NCBI GenBank assembly: GCA_002205965.3
Contig: NADL03000498.1
Location: forward strand, 124,001 to 188,000
Source of the DNA: Kappaphycus alvarezii
Lineage: Eukaryota > Rhodophyta > Florideophyceae > Gigartinales > Solieriaceae
Reading direction: 5' to 3'
DNA: 64,000 nucleotides
Of the stretch, positions 54,668 through 64,000 are shown piece by piece. How positions within the stretch are numbered: position 1 is the stretch's first letter; each line of letters begins with the position of its first letter. The position numbers were made by a program, and so were the translations under genes. The notes under the pieces were generated by a model. It saw only the letters and a list, made by a program, of their open reading frames with translations. It was not told where the DNA came from and did not search any database.

Positions 54668-55267
54668 TTATTTCCCATTCTCTAAATCAGATCCAAACAA
54701 CTCCTCTAAAATATCCATGCTGTCCAAGCAGTCCCCACAAATATCTGCGAATGGCTCACAGCTCTCTATTCCCTCCTGGGAGATATCTAAACTACTAAAA
54801 ATATCTCCATCCGGTTCCAGCGTCGGCACCACTTGATCCATACTCTCCAGTCCAGGCCCCACCAGTACAACACTTTCCATGCCCCCATTTCCCTCATCCA
54901 ACTCGTCCTCGTCCTCGTCATCCTCCTCTTCATACTCCTCTTCCTTCTCATACTCCTCTTCATCTTCCTCTTCCTCCTCATCCTCCCTGTCCTCCTCGGT
55001 ATTAACCTCATAGACCAATCCAGGGGCTACCCACTCCTCAAAGGTCTCCCCAGCTCCCTCCTCGATGTCCCACTCCCGCCCCTTACCTACCTCATCCGCC
55101 TCATCCTCGATAAAGAGGCGACGCACGAATTCGATGACTTTTTTCTTGGTTTGCCGGCGCAGGTAGTCCTCGCGGTCAGTAGGTCCGAAAGGGAGTAGGG
55201 GAATAGAGTTTAGGGGGCGGGAATGGCGATTTTTGGAAATGATTTTCGAGGGGCGTAGATTGGTCAT
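54668..55267 (-). CDS. LTR-encoded acidic protein, open copy (199 aa)
   Basis: An undisturbed frame wholly inside an LTR. Residues 1-35 are basic/neutral (MTNLRPSK.., SRPLNSIPLLPFGPTD). Residues 36-55 are Lys/Arg-rich (REDYLRRQTKKKVIEFVRR). Next come FEEWVAPGLVYE and a Glu/Asp tract of about 45 residues. The tail mixes acidic and hydrophobic residues (VVPTLEPDGDIFSSLDISQE, PFADICGDCLDSMDILEE, LFGSDLE). The same start and tail recur in seven LTR copies of different age. No known domain. A basic part plus an acidic-hydrophobic tail resembles a transcriptional co-activator; that is inference. TATTTAAA lies about 110 bp upstream. Confidence 0.65.
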   Translation of the reverse strand: MTNLRPSKIISKNRHSRPLNSIPLLPFGPTDREDYLRRQTKKKVIEFVRRLFIEDEADEVGKGREWDIEEGAGETFEEWVAPGLVYEVNTEEDREDEEEEEDEEEYEKEEEYEEEDDEDEDELDEGNGGMESVVLVGPGLESMDQVVPTLEPDGDIFSSLDISQEGIESCEPFADICGDCLDSMDILEELFGSDLENGK

Positions 55268-55377
55268 TTTGGCAGGTTTGGGGGAATGGGAGGTAATGGA
55301 GGGTGTTTCGGGTGTGTGGGGGGGAGAGGTGTGATTAGCAAAATGATCGGGGACGTTTAAAACTTGGAATAAAGGGG

Positions 55378-55386
55378 TTTAAATAG
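55378..55386 (-). promoter_or_regulatory. TATA-like motif before the LTR frame
   Basis: On -, GCCTATTTAAACCCC lies about 110 bp upstream of the LTR frame. It is also present at the same place in the G2 LTRs (near 33107 and 40645). It is separate from the TATATAAG motif on the other side of the frame, so the frame could have its own promoter. Confidence 0.45.
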
Positions 55387-55728
55387 GCTCCCGGGGCAGG
55401 TTTTATAGATTAGAAATAGGTAAAACAAATCTGCAAGAGATTTTTGTAGTAGTGCATTTGCGCCCTTTTTCTCAAAAAAACGAATTTGAAGGAGGAGGTA
55501 AGCAAAAAGGGAAAAAGAACTTGATTTGGGATCAATTCAGAGGGGTATATACAGTATAAAAATATCTAGATAAAATGGAAGTAAATTTCGGGAGGACCGC
55601 GGTAATGATAAGCGCGGTTCAGGGAGGACGAGGAAGGACCGGAACTATAAGCAAATTTGGACAAGGAGAGGTAGTACAGTAAACTGTAGGCCTGTAGATG
55701 ACGGCGACAAAAAAATCTGCGCCTAACA

Positions 55729-57027
55729 CCGTCCTCGGCTTTCAGCATCCACGGAGCCAAGTACTTCGATGGCTTTGACGAGTTGGTCGTGGCGCCCGAT
55801 AATGTACTCGTCATCGTGGTACCACAGTTGAAGTAACAACTTTGCCAAATCTCTGTTTTCCCCTTCCTCTGAACTGAAAAGTTCTTGTTTTTTGAGGATA
55901 ATAGGGTGCAGCACCAGGTCGAAAAGGAGGCCTCCGAGGTTGTCTCCCTGTTGGGTCCCGCAGACGCTTCTTATTGTGTGACTACCTATCCACAGGAATG
56001 CGGGCTCGTTTGCATAGCAATATGAGACCCAAGGCTGTAACTCTGGGAATAGCTGTCTCAACGCGGTCAGAAAAGCGGGTCTGCTGCACATATTAAAAGC
56101 GTTCTTGAGATCGACAGTCAATAACCTATATGCTGGGTCACTACCGTACTCCTGAACGACTCGTCGGATTCCGTGCACGACTGTGTCGGTACCCGACTTT
56201 GTGGCGATACCCACCTGGAGAGGTTGGAGGTAGTCTGCCGCCTTCTGGGACACTCGCTTCATTAAGCAGCTACCGACCAACCTGCGCAGCGTCTCCCCAA
56301 CGGCGATTGGCCTAGGCGACATGCCCTTCTTCGCCCACGGGGTTAGTGGAGCACCAGCGATCCAAGGAGCGAGAACGGCTGGTGCTTTTCCAGTTGCTAA
56401 AACATTAATAAGTCTCGTGAGAGCTGCCAAAAAGCCGGAATTCCCCGATGAGGATGGACATCTAAGCAATTCTACCAGGTGGCAAGGCTTTAGGCCTGAG
56501 CCTCCGGGAGGGGATCCTGGTTTAAAAGCCCTGATAGCGCCAAGGACTTCGTCTTCAGTGATCGGTCGGAAACTGCAGTTGGTAGAAGATGTTCCGCTGA
56601 CTAGAGTTGTTTCATCGGGGGCCTGCTGGGGATGTTTATCGATAAGGGCATCGATTACATCACTGGTAGCTGGTAGGACGCCTAGCGAGCGCAAGGCTTG
56701 TGCAGCCTTTCCGTACGCACCTTCTTTGGCCAGTTTTGTCGCCCTTTTTACATTGACATGTTGCCGGTCCGAAGTGGAACGAGCTCGTGCCGTGCGGTGT
56801 TTGGGCTGGTCGAGTGCTTGCGCCCATAGTGTTCTGCAGTGCCCCGCGTTCCATAAATATATTCTTTCCCTCATTTTGTCCGTAATAGAGTGCCACCAGT
56901 ATTCACTGGAGCAGGAATCTGACGAGTGAATGTTCGTAAGCATAACTGCTGGGAACAGAAATATTTTTGTGAGCGCCTGAGTTGCTCGTGAATTATCAGC
57001 AAGACAAGCGTTAACTGCGTCGTCCAT
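55729..57027 (-). CDS. LINE A2 reverse transcriptase frame
   Basis: About 430 codons open. N-terminal helical region (EGAYGKAAQALRSLGVLP), then the RT blocks: ITEDEVLGAIRAFKPGS, GGSGLKPCHLVELL, APLTPWAKKG, RPIAVGETLRRLVG, LQVGIATKSGTDTVVHG, LLTVDLKNAFNM (motif A), GTQQGDNLGGLLFDL (motif B) and QLWYHDDEYIIG (motif C, residues about 403-406). The catalytic Asps are intact. The frame is cut by the solo LTR about 25 codons after YHDD and resumes at 54213 with LHLSLPKC. The Met at 57027 is probably internal, since similarity to A1 extends upstream through a stop. Confidence 0.8.
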
Positions 57028-57305
57028 CGTCTTTGCATACGTCTCTGCTAGACAACCGCGGAACTTTGTCGGTATATGCTACATGTCAGGAGTGTGTGTT
57101 GTGGAGACATCTTTTAGAGATGGCAGAGACTGTTCACAAAGATCGGGGTTTTGAAACGCGATGTTGGGCCTCTGGTTTGGAGCTGCGGGAGCTGGGTCAT
57201 CTGAAACAGGTACCGGTGTAATGGAGTCGACCTCCTCCAAAGGTATGTGCTCCAGGACAACCTGATCCATGCCAGTGACTAAAAACTGTTCCTCCGCCAA
57301 CTTTC

Positions 57306-58417
57306 CGCGATTAGTTACTGCTTTTCCTCTCTGATCGGGCTGCGAATGACAATAACTCCTAACCAGAAAGCCAGCCGACCGTCTTCGTTATTATAGTCCG
57401 CAATGACCCTCCAGTGCCAACAAACAGCCTCTGAACCGCGGATTCGTTAAACGAGTATTCTTATACTGGGGGAAGCAGTTTCCAATCGACGACTTCGTGC
57501 CAGCAATGCCAGGGTGGAATGTATCAATATTTGCACTTTACGACTACCTAAGCCACACGCTCACATTTTCCAAGACTTACACCGGACCGGGCACCTCATT
57601 CTCTGTACCACGACGGCAATCCGTAGAGATCTAACACAACTGAACCGATTACACATTCCATAAATTAAAGTATTCTAAAAATTCCTCAAAAGAGTTCATC
57701 TTGCCGCCCAGCTGATAGAAATTATATCTATTTGGTTGGCTCTAACCTTCCATTTCAGAAATCTCTGATCAAAGTTTCAGATTTTTAGTGGTACAATCAG
57801 TGCGCAAAGCAGTGTAAGAGGATATTTTATTCGGTTGTTCCCACACCCAGGTCTTCTAGGGTCAATGAATTTTCCGGGACCCAAAAAATTACCCTCTTTG
57901 CCCCTTCAACAGAGGTAAGGACGGAAATTTGCACCTGATACGTTTCGGAAAAATGGCACACTGTAGCATCCAATGCGTTAGAGCCAGTAAATTTGCCACA
58001 GTAAACGAACCCCCTCTTTTCTCCCTTCTCGTTCTGATTGACGTACCGTAATCAGGTCCACGGTGTAGAAAGGGACCTCGCTGTCCAATTAAAAGGTGTA
58101 TGAAAACCTTAGACGTGTGAAGCTATCACCTTAGTCCCGCACATACGCCTCTCAGCGAATCTTCCGCCACTATGACCAGGGCACTGTGGGTAAGGAGTTT
58201 AGCCTGCCTGAAAATTATCCTGCTTTCGAGCCTTGGTCCCAAGAAGAACAGGAGAAAGGGCAAATGTAAGGGCAAAGGGCACCAGCAGCAACAACAGTTT
58301 CTCTAATATCACTTTCACGACCTTTTTAGCCTTTTCTTGTCTCATAATGAAATCCTTTAGGTACCATACGAGCTTGACTGCATCCCAAGCGAACAACCTA
58401 CAAAAATACAAAGGTTT
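57306..58417. other. No recognised gene
   Basis: About 1.1 kb between LINE A2 and the next LTR. A 79-codon - frame (58438-58199) has one hydrophobic stretch (ILEKLLLLLVPFALTFALS) like a membrane helix. It overlaps the LTR end and has no other support. Confidence 0.4.
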
Positions 58418-59136
58418 TGATGTGCGCAAAATTTGCACACGTAAAAAAAATCTATAGGAGGACCAAATTTGGATACAGTATCGGGATTTGGAAGATATTT
58501 TTACAGTTTCTGAATTTGCAAGATATTTTTAATTTGGATGAGTGTGGCAAATTCATGGGTTGATTTTTTATTTTAAGACACGCTGTCATAATAGATGTCA
58601 GTACAAGTCCAGGTTCTGGGTGGTACTAAGAGTGACTCTGAAAGCTCTATATAATGGTCAAATTAATTCCCAGCCCTGACCGATGGCTGGCTGACATGGG
58701 TATGGCACCTAGGTATTTACATTGGGAAAATATCTTCTAATAGTCTCTCTGGTTCACACGATTCCCTTGAATGTATTCTATGGTTATTCGTATGTTTCTT
58801 TGAGACATTAGGGGTACCCAAAAGTCTATACAAGCCGAGTAAATTGCTTCGTCTTGTGGAGGTCAAGCAAGTTGGCAGACAACTTCAAGTCAAGTCCCGA
58901 GTAGTAGGAAGTTGAAATTCAACTTCAGACCCAAGAAAACTTTTTCCTACGCTGCTCACAGAGCATCAGTAGTAGACCCTGCCCCTTTCATAATTGCTTG
59001 TAGCTCTCTCAGCTCTCTTCCATATACACTCCTTGCTCGTTCAACTATACCACGGTAGCACTTTTGTCGCTTCCAACACCTCCTTCTTGGGTAGTTGGTT
59101 CTGAGTATCACTTATCCCGACGATTTACCCCTATCA
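58418..59136 (+). mobile_element. Short solo LTR of G2 gypsy family
   Basis: Begins TGATGTGCGCAAAATTTGCACACG and ends CGATTTACCCCTATCA, as in 12214-13574. It is only 719 bp because the central part with the LTR frame is absent. GGTTT on the left and GGGTTT on the right look like the 5-bp target duplication. CTATACAAGC replaces the usual TATATAAGC. Confidence 0.75.
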
Positions 59137-60009
59137 GGGTTTATAGCTTTATCATCTGTCCTCTAAGGTCGAAATTTAGAGTCCAGATGGGTTCTTTTAC
59201 ATCCAGGAGGTATTAAAGTGAGCCATCAACCGAGCCTTGGACCAATATTGCAGGTTGTATGCGATTCTCCTTCATCAACATTCCGCGGTGATAATCACCT
59301 CCAACGGAGCTTGCTGTTGAATGGTCCATCTCCTTGTTTCTAATTCTGGAAAACTCTTTGTTACTTGTATTTTAGATCCTCCCATATGGTTTGAAATAAA
59401 GTTCATAGACTACTACCCTCTATATCTCCAGCCGTAAAACAAACCCAATAGCTTATGTTCTTATCAATACTTCAATTTTAAATACTAACTCAATAACTGC
59501 GATACTTGATCAACATTTTTTCGATCTCGGTGCATGCCTGTGCTACATGTCGTTAGGTTCAGACCCAGTCAGTCTAACCCTTTTCACAAACAGATTAGCA
59601 CATTGCAACCACCGCGCTCTCACTGCACCAATTTTGTTGATACCGTTGGCGAACATTCGCGTCAACCATCTCCCCCGGAAATCGCGCAAGGATGGCTTTG
59701 ATTATGAAACGATGCTGTAAAGTGGCATTGTATGGTTTAGGTTAGGAATGCATGCCCAAGATGCAGTTTTTCGCCGTATTAACCTTCCCTAAGGTCTTCC
59801 CATACATACAAGGGCGCCTCCTTAAGGAGCTAGACCTCCTTTTGGAAGGTCTTCCCTTTCAGGCGAAGTAGACTCCTCTTCAGTCCGTAAGTAAGAGATA
59901 TCAACGCAGTCTCGAGCAGCAAAGAATACATTCTGAAAAGATAACGTGATCAATCGTGATGTAAATTGAGATTAATTCAGAAATTTTGCAGGCTAAACAT
60001 TTAAAGTTT
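59137..60009. other. No recognised gene
   Basis: Stops occur in all frames and no motif or shared repeat was seen. Confidence 0.45.
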
Positions 60010-60419
60010 TTGAAGTTCACGGTGCGGACTCTAGTCTTTGGTGCTCGTGGGGCTATGGTTCTGATTTTAGTTCCCTATTTATCTCTCTGGAATAGAGTAG
60101 GGTAATGCAAAGGATGGAATAAAGGGTGATCCTATGATGTGGTAGACTTCGAAGAAGATTGATTTTTTTGTTGTTGTTCTTGACCGATGGTAATTCTCAG
60201 TTCTTAGTCCTTTCGACTCCCTTAAATAGCAGAACGTTCTCAATTTCAACCAACTGAAATTAACTGTCTAACTTCAAGCTGCTGGAACTGTCCTCTCTAC
60301 TTCTAATTAGAGCAGACACTGTCTCTTAACTAAAAGTCTCAGATGAATTAGAAATGCCAACAGAGTTGATTGAGTCTTAATTAAAAGTCTTAGATGAATT
60401 ATGAATGTCTATTTCAACA
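60010..60419 (-). repeat. C3 3' LTR (inner end approximate)
   Basis: On - it begins TGTTGAAATAGACATTC right after CGAGGGGGAG, a textbook polypurine tract. TATTTAAG (60222-60229 on +) is the likely TATA box. Two 35-39-bp direct repeats sit in U3 (60320-60358 and 60372-60409). The far end cannot be fixed without the other LTR. Confidence 0.55.
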
Positions 60420-63400
60420 CTCCCCCTCGAAGTCAACCCCATGAGCACGACTTAGGATACACACATCTTCTCCTTGAACTTCCAATGCTTCACCGAAAGA
60501 AACACCTTGGTCATCAAATTAGCGACCATCTCAGTGCCAGGGATGTATTCCAACCTGACTGTACCTTCTTCAATGTGGTGCTTTAGAAAATTACACTTGA
60601 CTTCGATATGCTTTGATCGCTCGTTGACTACCTCATTTGGCGCGATCACGATAGCACCCTGGCTGTCAGCAAGCACTTTGATCGAGAAACAAGTGTTACC
60701 CTTCATTCCGAAATCTACGGATAGGCGCCACAACCAAATAGCCTTGCGAACTGCATAGTTCATCGAAATTTACTCAGCCTCAACCGTAGACTGCGCGACC
60801 ACTGTTTGCTTCTTGCTAAGCCATGAAAAAATTGCGCCAGATTTGAGAAAGGTGTTTCCATTTGTCGATTTCCTCGTTGCTCTGTCGCCTGCGAAGTCAG
60901 AATCAGAATACCAATGTAAAGTTGCACCATCAGCACGGAATATGATACCGTGATTACGAGTCATCTTCAAGTAGCATAAGATGTGCTTGGCAGCATGCCA
61001 ATGAACGACGGGTGTCCTGCATGAATCGCGATAGCAAGAAGCATGCAAAAGCAATGTCCGGTCTAGTAGTGTTCGGCAGATGAGGGAGAGCTCCAACTAG
61101 CTGCTTATACGGCACATTCGGTAGACGCTCAGACTCCTCCATGTCAAGTTCCTTCGGAAAGAGGTCAGCGTTGGACTGGATCGGGACATTTGTCGGCTTT
61201 GCATCTTTCATCTCAAAAGCCCATAACATTGGATCAACCATGTGCGGGTTCGAGATTTTCAGTGTGCATGCAATCTCATCACGCTCGAGTAACATACCCA
61301 GAAACTTCTCGACGTTGATCTCAATACACAAAAAAAACTCCTGTGACATGGCTTGAGCAATGTCCTTGAGTACTCCCAAATCTTTCCCAGCAAACAGAAG
61401 ATTGTCAACTTGCACCAAGATATACACACTAATATCATCCATGACGACCACATACAAGCACGGGTCTGCTTGCGATTGGATAAATCTAAGCTTCTTCAGT
61501 ACCTTGTGAATGCGTTTCTTCCAGGCTCTCGATGCTTGCTTGAGACAATAGAGTGCTTTGAACAGGCGATACACCCACGTCGGGTGATCCGGATCAATGA
61601 AACCTTCGGGTTGTGTCATGTAGATCTCTTTCTCCAAGGCAGATTTCACATCAATCTGTAGCCATTTAAGTTTCTCCTTGACAATCAAAGACAAGAAGAA
61701 AAAAAAGGTAGTATACGAAGCAACCGAGGAGAACTTCTCGTTGTAGTCTACGCCTGGGTGTTGGTTGAAACCCATTGCCAAAAGTCGAGCTCGACGCCTT
61801 TCAATTTACCCTTTCGCATTTGTCTTCTTCGCAAACACCCAATTGTTTCCAATTGGCTCGTAGTCATCCGGCGGTTGGACAAGTTTCCATGTCCCGTTCT
61901 TCTCGATGGCTGCCATTTCAAACTCCATGGCTTCATGCCATTTAGCAGCATATTTGCTGTTCTTTGCTTCCGTAAAAAAAGGCGGTACCTTCTCGTGGTC
62001 GTTCTCAATCCTGACACTTAATGCAATGCCCATCAGATATCCAAACCTGTCCGGCTCATTAACAACTCTTCCAGAAATAGTTGTGACAACCTCGGGGATG
62101 TGCGAAATTAACCCAGGTTCAACCACTTAATCCTCTCCGTGGTCCGGGTCTTTATCCTGTTCCGAATTTTGGCCCAGGTAGTTAGCTGGTGATGGGGCAA
62201 AAACGTTTTCTTCAGGTATCTCGACGTCTTCAGCCACAGGTTCAGTCGGTTTGTCGGCTGATCTTGGTGTACTAATCTTTCCGAAGTCCTTTTTGACTGA
62301 CTCATCATCCGATAAAATGTCCTCTTCACTTGACTGCTCTGCTATATGTCCTGACACAGACTCATCGAATGTGACATCGCGAGAGATGATTACATCTTTC
62401 TTGTCCGGCATGTAGATCTTGTAGCTGTTCCCGCGCTCGTATCCAACCAAATATCCCTCGAGCTTGAAATTTTCTCTTCCTCTTCTGTTTGGAACATGGA
62501 CGTAGGCCAATGCACCAAACCTGCGAGAGTGTCCTAGGTAAGGTCGCTTACCCATGAACATCTCGAATGGTGTCTTGCTGCTGTCACTGCAGGCCGAACT
62601 ATACATCCTATTCCTCAAATAGTTCGCCGTTTTCATTGCCTCAGCCCAAAGCATTCCATTGCCCGGCACCTCGGTCATGTCCAACAGCATAGTTCTCGCT
62701 TTGTCCATTAACGTCCTATTCAGTCGCTCGGCCTTGCTGTTTTACTTCGGTGAATAGGATGCAGTCAGCTCGTGAACTATCCCTTTGTCTTCCAACCAAC
62801 GTGTGAATTCTTTTCCTAGAAATTCGCCACCGTTGTCCGTTCTTGTCCGTCGAAGGTAGATGCGCTTCGCTCTGGAGTTGAATACATTCTCGATTTCGAT
62901 AATCATGTCCTTCAATGCTTGTGCTCCACCAGACTTCTTCTGTAAGAATCGAATTACCTATACTGTGCTGGAGTCGTCATACAAAGTCGTTGCGTAACGG
63001 GCGCCGTTACTGGAGTGATGTTTCACCGGCCCCAGTAAATCCGAATAAAACAGATCCAGAGGGGCCGTATCCTTGTCGAAAGCATCATACGGTGCCTGCC
63101 TTATGGACTTACCGGTGCTGCAGGCATCACATCCACTGATCCCACCAGCTTTCTTGATGCTAACACCATCAACTAAAGGAATATTCTTGGCAATCACTCT
63201 TTGGCTAGCATGCCTGAGTCTCAAATGCCAAAGTTCTCGCTTCATGATAGGCGTTTTCCTTTCACCAGAAGCAGCCATCGCCTTTTCACTCCGCTCAGGT
63301 GTCAAATGGAATTTCGTACAAGCCCGACACACATTCATGACCAACGAGAAGAATGCATCCGTTGTCCTTCTGGCGCACCACGCACGTTCCACAACCGTTT

Positions 63401-64000
63401 TTGTCTGAATCAAATGTAGCAACAAAGCCAGCCTGTCGGAGCTTAGATACCGAGATCAAATTGCACATCAAATCCGGAATGTACAACACGTCTTTCATAG
63501 CCACCTTGGCATTTTTGTTACCAATATCACATTCGCCTCGGACAGTGCCTCTGCCAAGAACTTCTATCGTCTTGCCACTCCCAAGAGACACAGACTTGCT
63601 TGTCAGGGGATTAAGACCGACGAAATAATCATTGCAAGTAGTTATATGCCCTGTAGCTCCATTGTCCAGGATCCACTTATTCTTGGCATCCAGAATGTTT
63701 TGAGATGGCGACGGATCAGACTTGGTAAGGAAGGTAACGTACCCAGAGCCTTGTCGACGGCCTTCACGGCCACTGCGGCCTCCACGGCCATTCTTTTAAT
63801 TGTCATGGTCACGGTTCGGACGGTATGAATTGCTCTCGAGATTGTTCCAACAGTCCTGCTTCGTATAATTTGGCCTTCCACAATGAGTACACTTACTATT
63901 GTGAACATAGAGCGCAGATCCTGTTTCGGCGACATCTTTCTTCACATTCAGCATTGCTTCCTTTGTGACCAAAATTCCGATAGCAGCAAGGCAGGCCTTC
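60010..64000 (-). mobile_element. Ty1/copia fossil C3, 3' part; continues beyond the window
   Basis: Read on -. The zinc-knuckle end of gag is near 63900-63850. Protease and GAG-pre-integrase follow (63660-63200; TSKSVSLGSGKTIEV, ELWHLRLRHAS, GCDACSTGKS). Integrase is next (63200-62120; LFYSDLLGPVKH, KTPFEMFMGKRP, FGALAYVHVP), then a Glu-rich linker, RT (about 61900-60960; LKWLQIDVKSAL, GFIDPDHPTWVYRLFKALYCLKQ, DNLLFAGKDLG) and RNase H (60960-60440; WYSDSDFAGDRATRKST, DSQGAIVIA, MVANLMTK). A purine tract GAGGGGGAG and the 3' LTR (right end 60419) follow. At least six breaks. The 5' LTR lies outside, so age cannot be judged. Confidence 0.85.

Larger units (their letters stand above)
54214..55728 (-). 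mobile_element. Solo LTR of G2 gypsy family in LINE A2
   Basis: 1515 bp, TGATAGGGGTA...GCCTAACA on +. Flanking 5-mers CAGTC and CCGTC look like a target duplication with one change. Dropping one copy leaves the LINE RT reading continuously (AESRG-LHLSLPKC). It is very similar to the G2 LTRs and therefore recent. Its internal LTR frame is open end to end. Confidence 0.85.
52650..57305 (-). mobile_element. LINE A2, R2-like, interrupted by a solo LTR
   Basis: A near full-length LINE on -. The N-terminal linker (57300-57079) leads to an RT N-terminus to motif C (57027-55729). After the solo LTR (54214-55728) come the rest of RT and thumb (54213-53770), a connecting region, the CCHC and RLE endonuclease (about 53450-53050), and the C-terminus and 3' tract to 52650. 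Compared with A1 it lacks the zinc-finger segment of about 130 codons but keeps everything else. One stop before the RT and frameshifts in the 3' half inactivate it. Outside the LTR it is the best-preserved LINE A here. Confidence 0.85.

Noticed and set aside
58199-58438. Small membrane protein on -
   Set aside because: One hydrophobic stretch only. The frame starts inside the LTR end and has no promoter or conserved partner.
1-64000. CRISPR array, prophage, bacterial operon, rRNA or tRNA genes
   Set aside because: No regular spaced repeats, no ribosome-binding-site pattern, no cloverleaf or rRNA-like sequence recognised. All content fits a eukaryotic repeat-rich locus.

Overview
This window is eukaryotic, intergenic, transposon-dense DNA. 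There is no bacterial-style operon, no recognisable tRNA or rRNA, and almost no host coding sequence. Nearly everything identifiable is retrotransposon: Ty3/gypsy and Ty1/copia fossils, and several families of non-LTR elements (LINEs) of the R2-like type, which have an N-terminal zinc finger, a reverse transcriptase (RT) and a C-terminal CCHC plus restriction-like endonuclease (RLE). Short TATA boxes and these element families would suit an early-diverging fungus, an oomycete or another protist. The sequence alone does not settle the host.

Layout. 1-983: gypsy integrase tail and 3' LTR. 1190-5910: relics of LINE C-termini, an old solo gypsy LTR and LINE 3' ends. 5913-11494: AT-rich copia element C4 followed by a second LTR and leader. 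11696-15640: LINE A1 with a solo gypsy LTR (12214-13574) inserted in its RT. 15685-21975: LINE B1 carrying a second solo LTR and a GC-rich copia element (C2). 22801-27665: a gypsy 5' LTR, primer-binding site and gag start fused to a decayed copia (C1). 29100-30356: LINE 3' fragments. 30448-31775: the only candidate non-transposon gene. 31959-40986: gypsy element G2 with about 1.49-kb LTRs. 42484-46235: LINE C, D and B3. 46236-52420: chromodomain-type gypsy G1. 52650-57305: LINE A2 with another solo LTR in its RT. 58418-59136: a short solo LTR. About 60010-64000: copia C3, running off the window.

The most unusual items are the following. (1) The G2 LTR family carries its own conserved acidic reading frame inside the LTR, with separate TATA motifs before and after it. 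One copy (54668-55267) is open for 199 codons. (2) G2 has an extra coding region after integrase, made of two diverged tandem copies of one module. (3) The two G1 LTRs differ by two inverted segments, one flanked by about 19-bp inverted repeats and one containing the TATA box. (4) A roughly 50-bp dispersed sequence recurs at five or more sites, including inside a LINE RT. (5) Three G2-family LTRs lie inside R2-like LINEs, two of them within about 35 codons of the RT active site.
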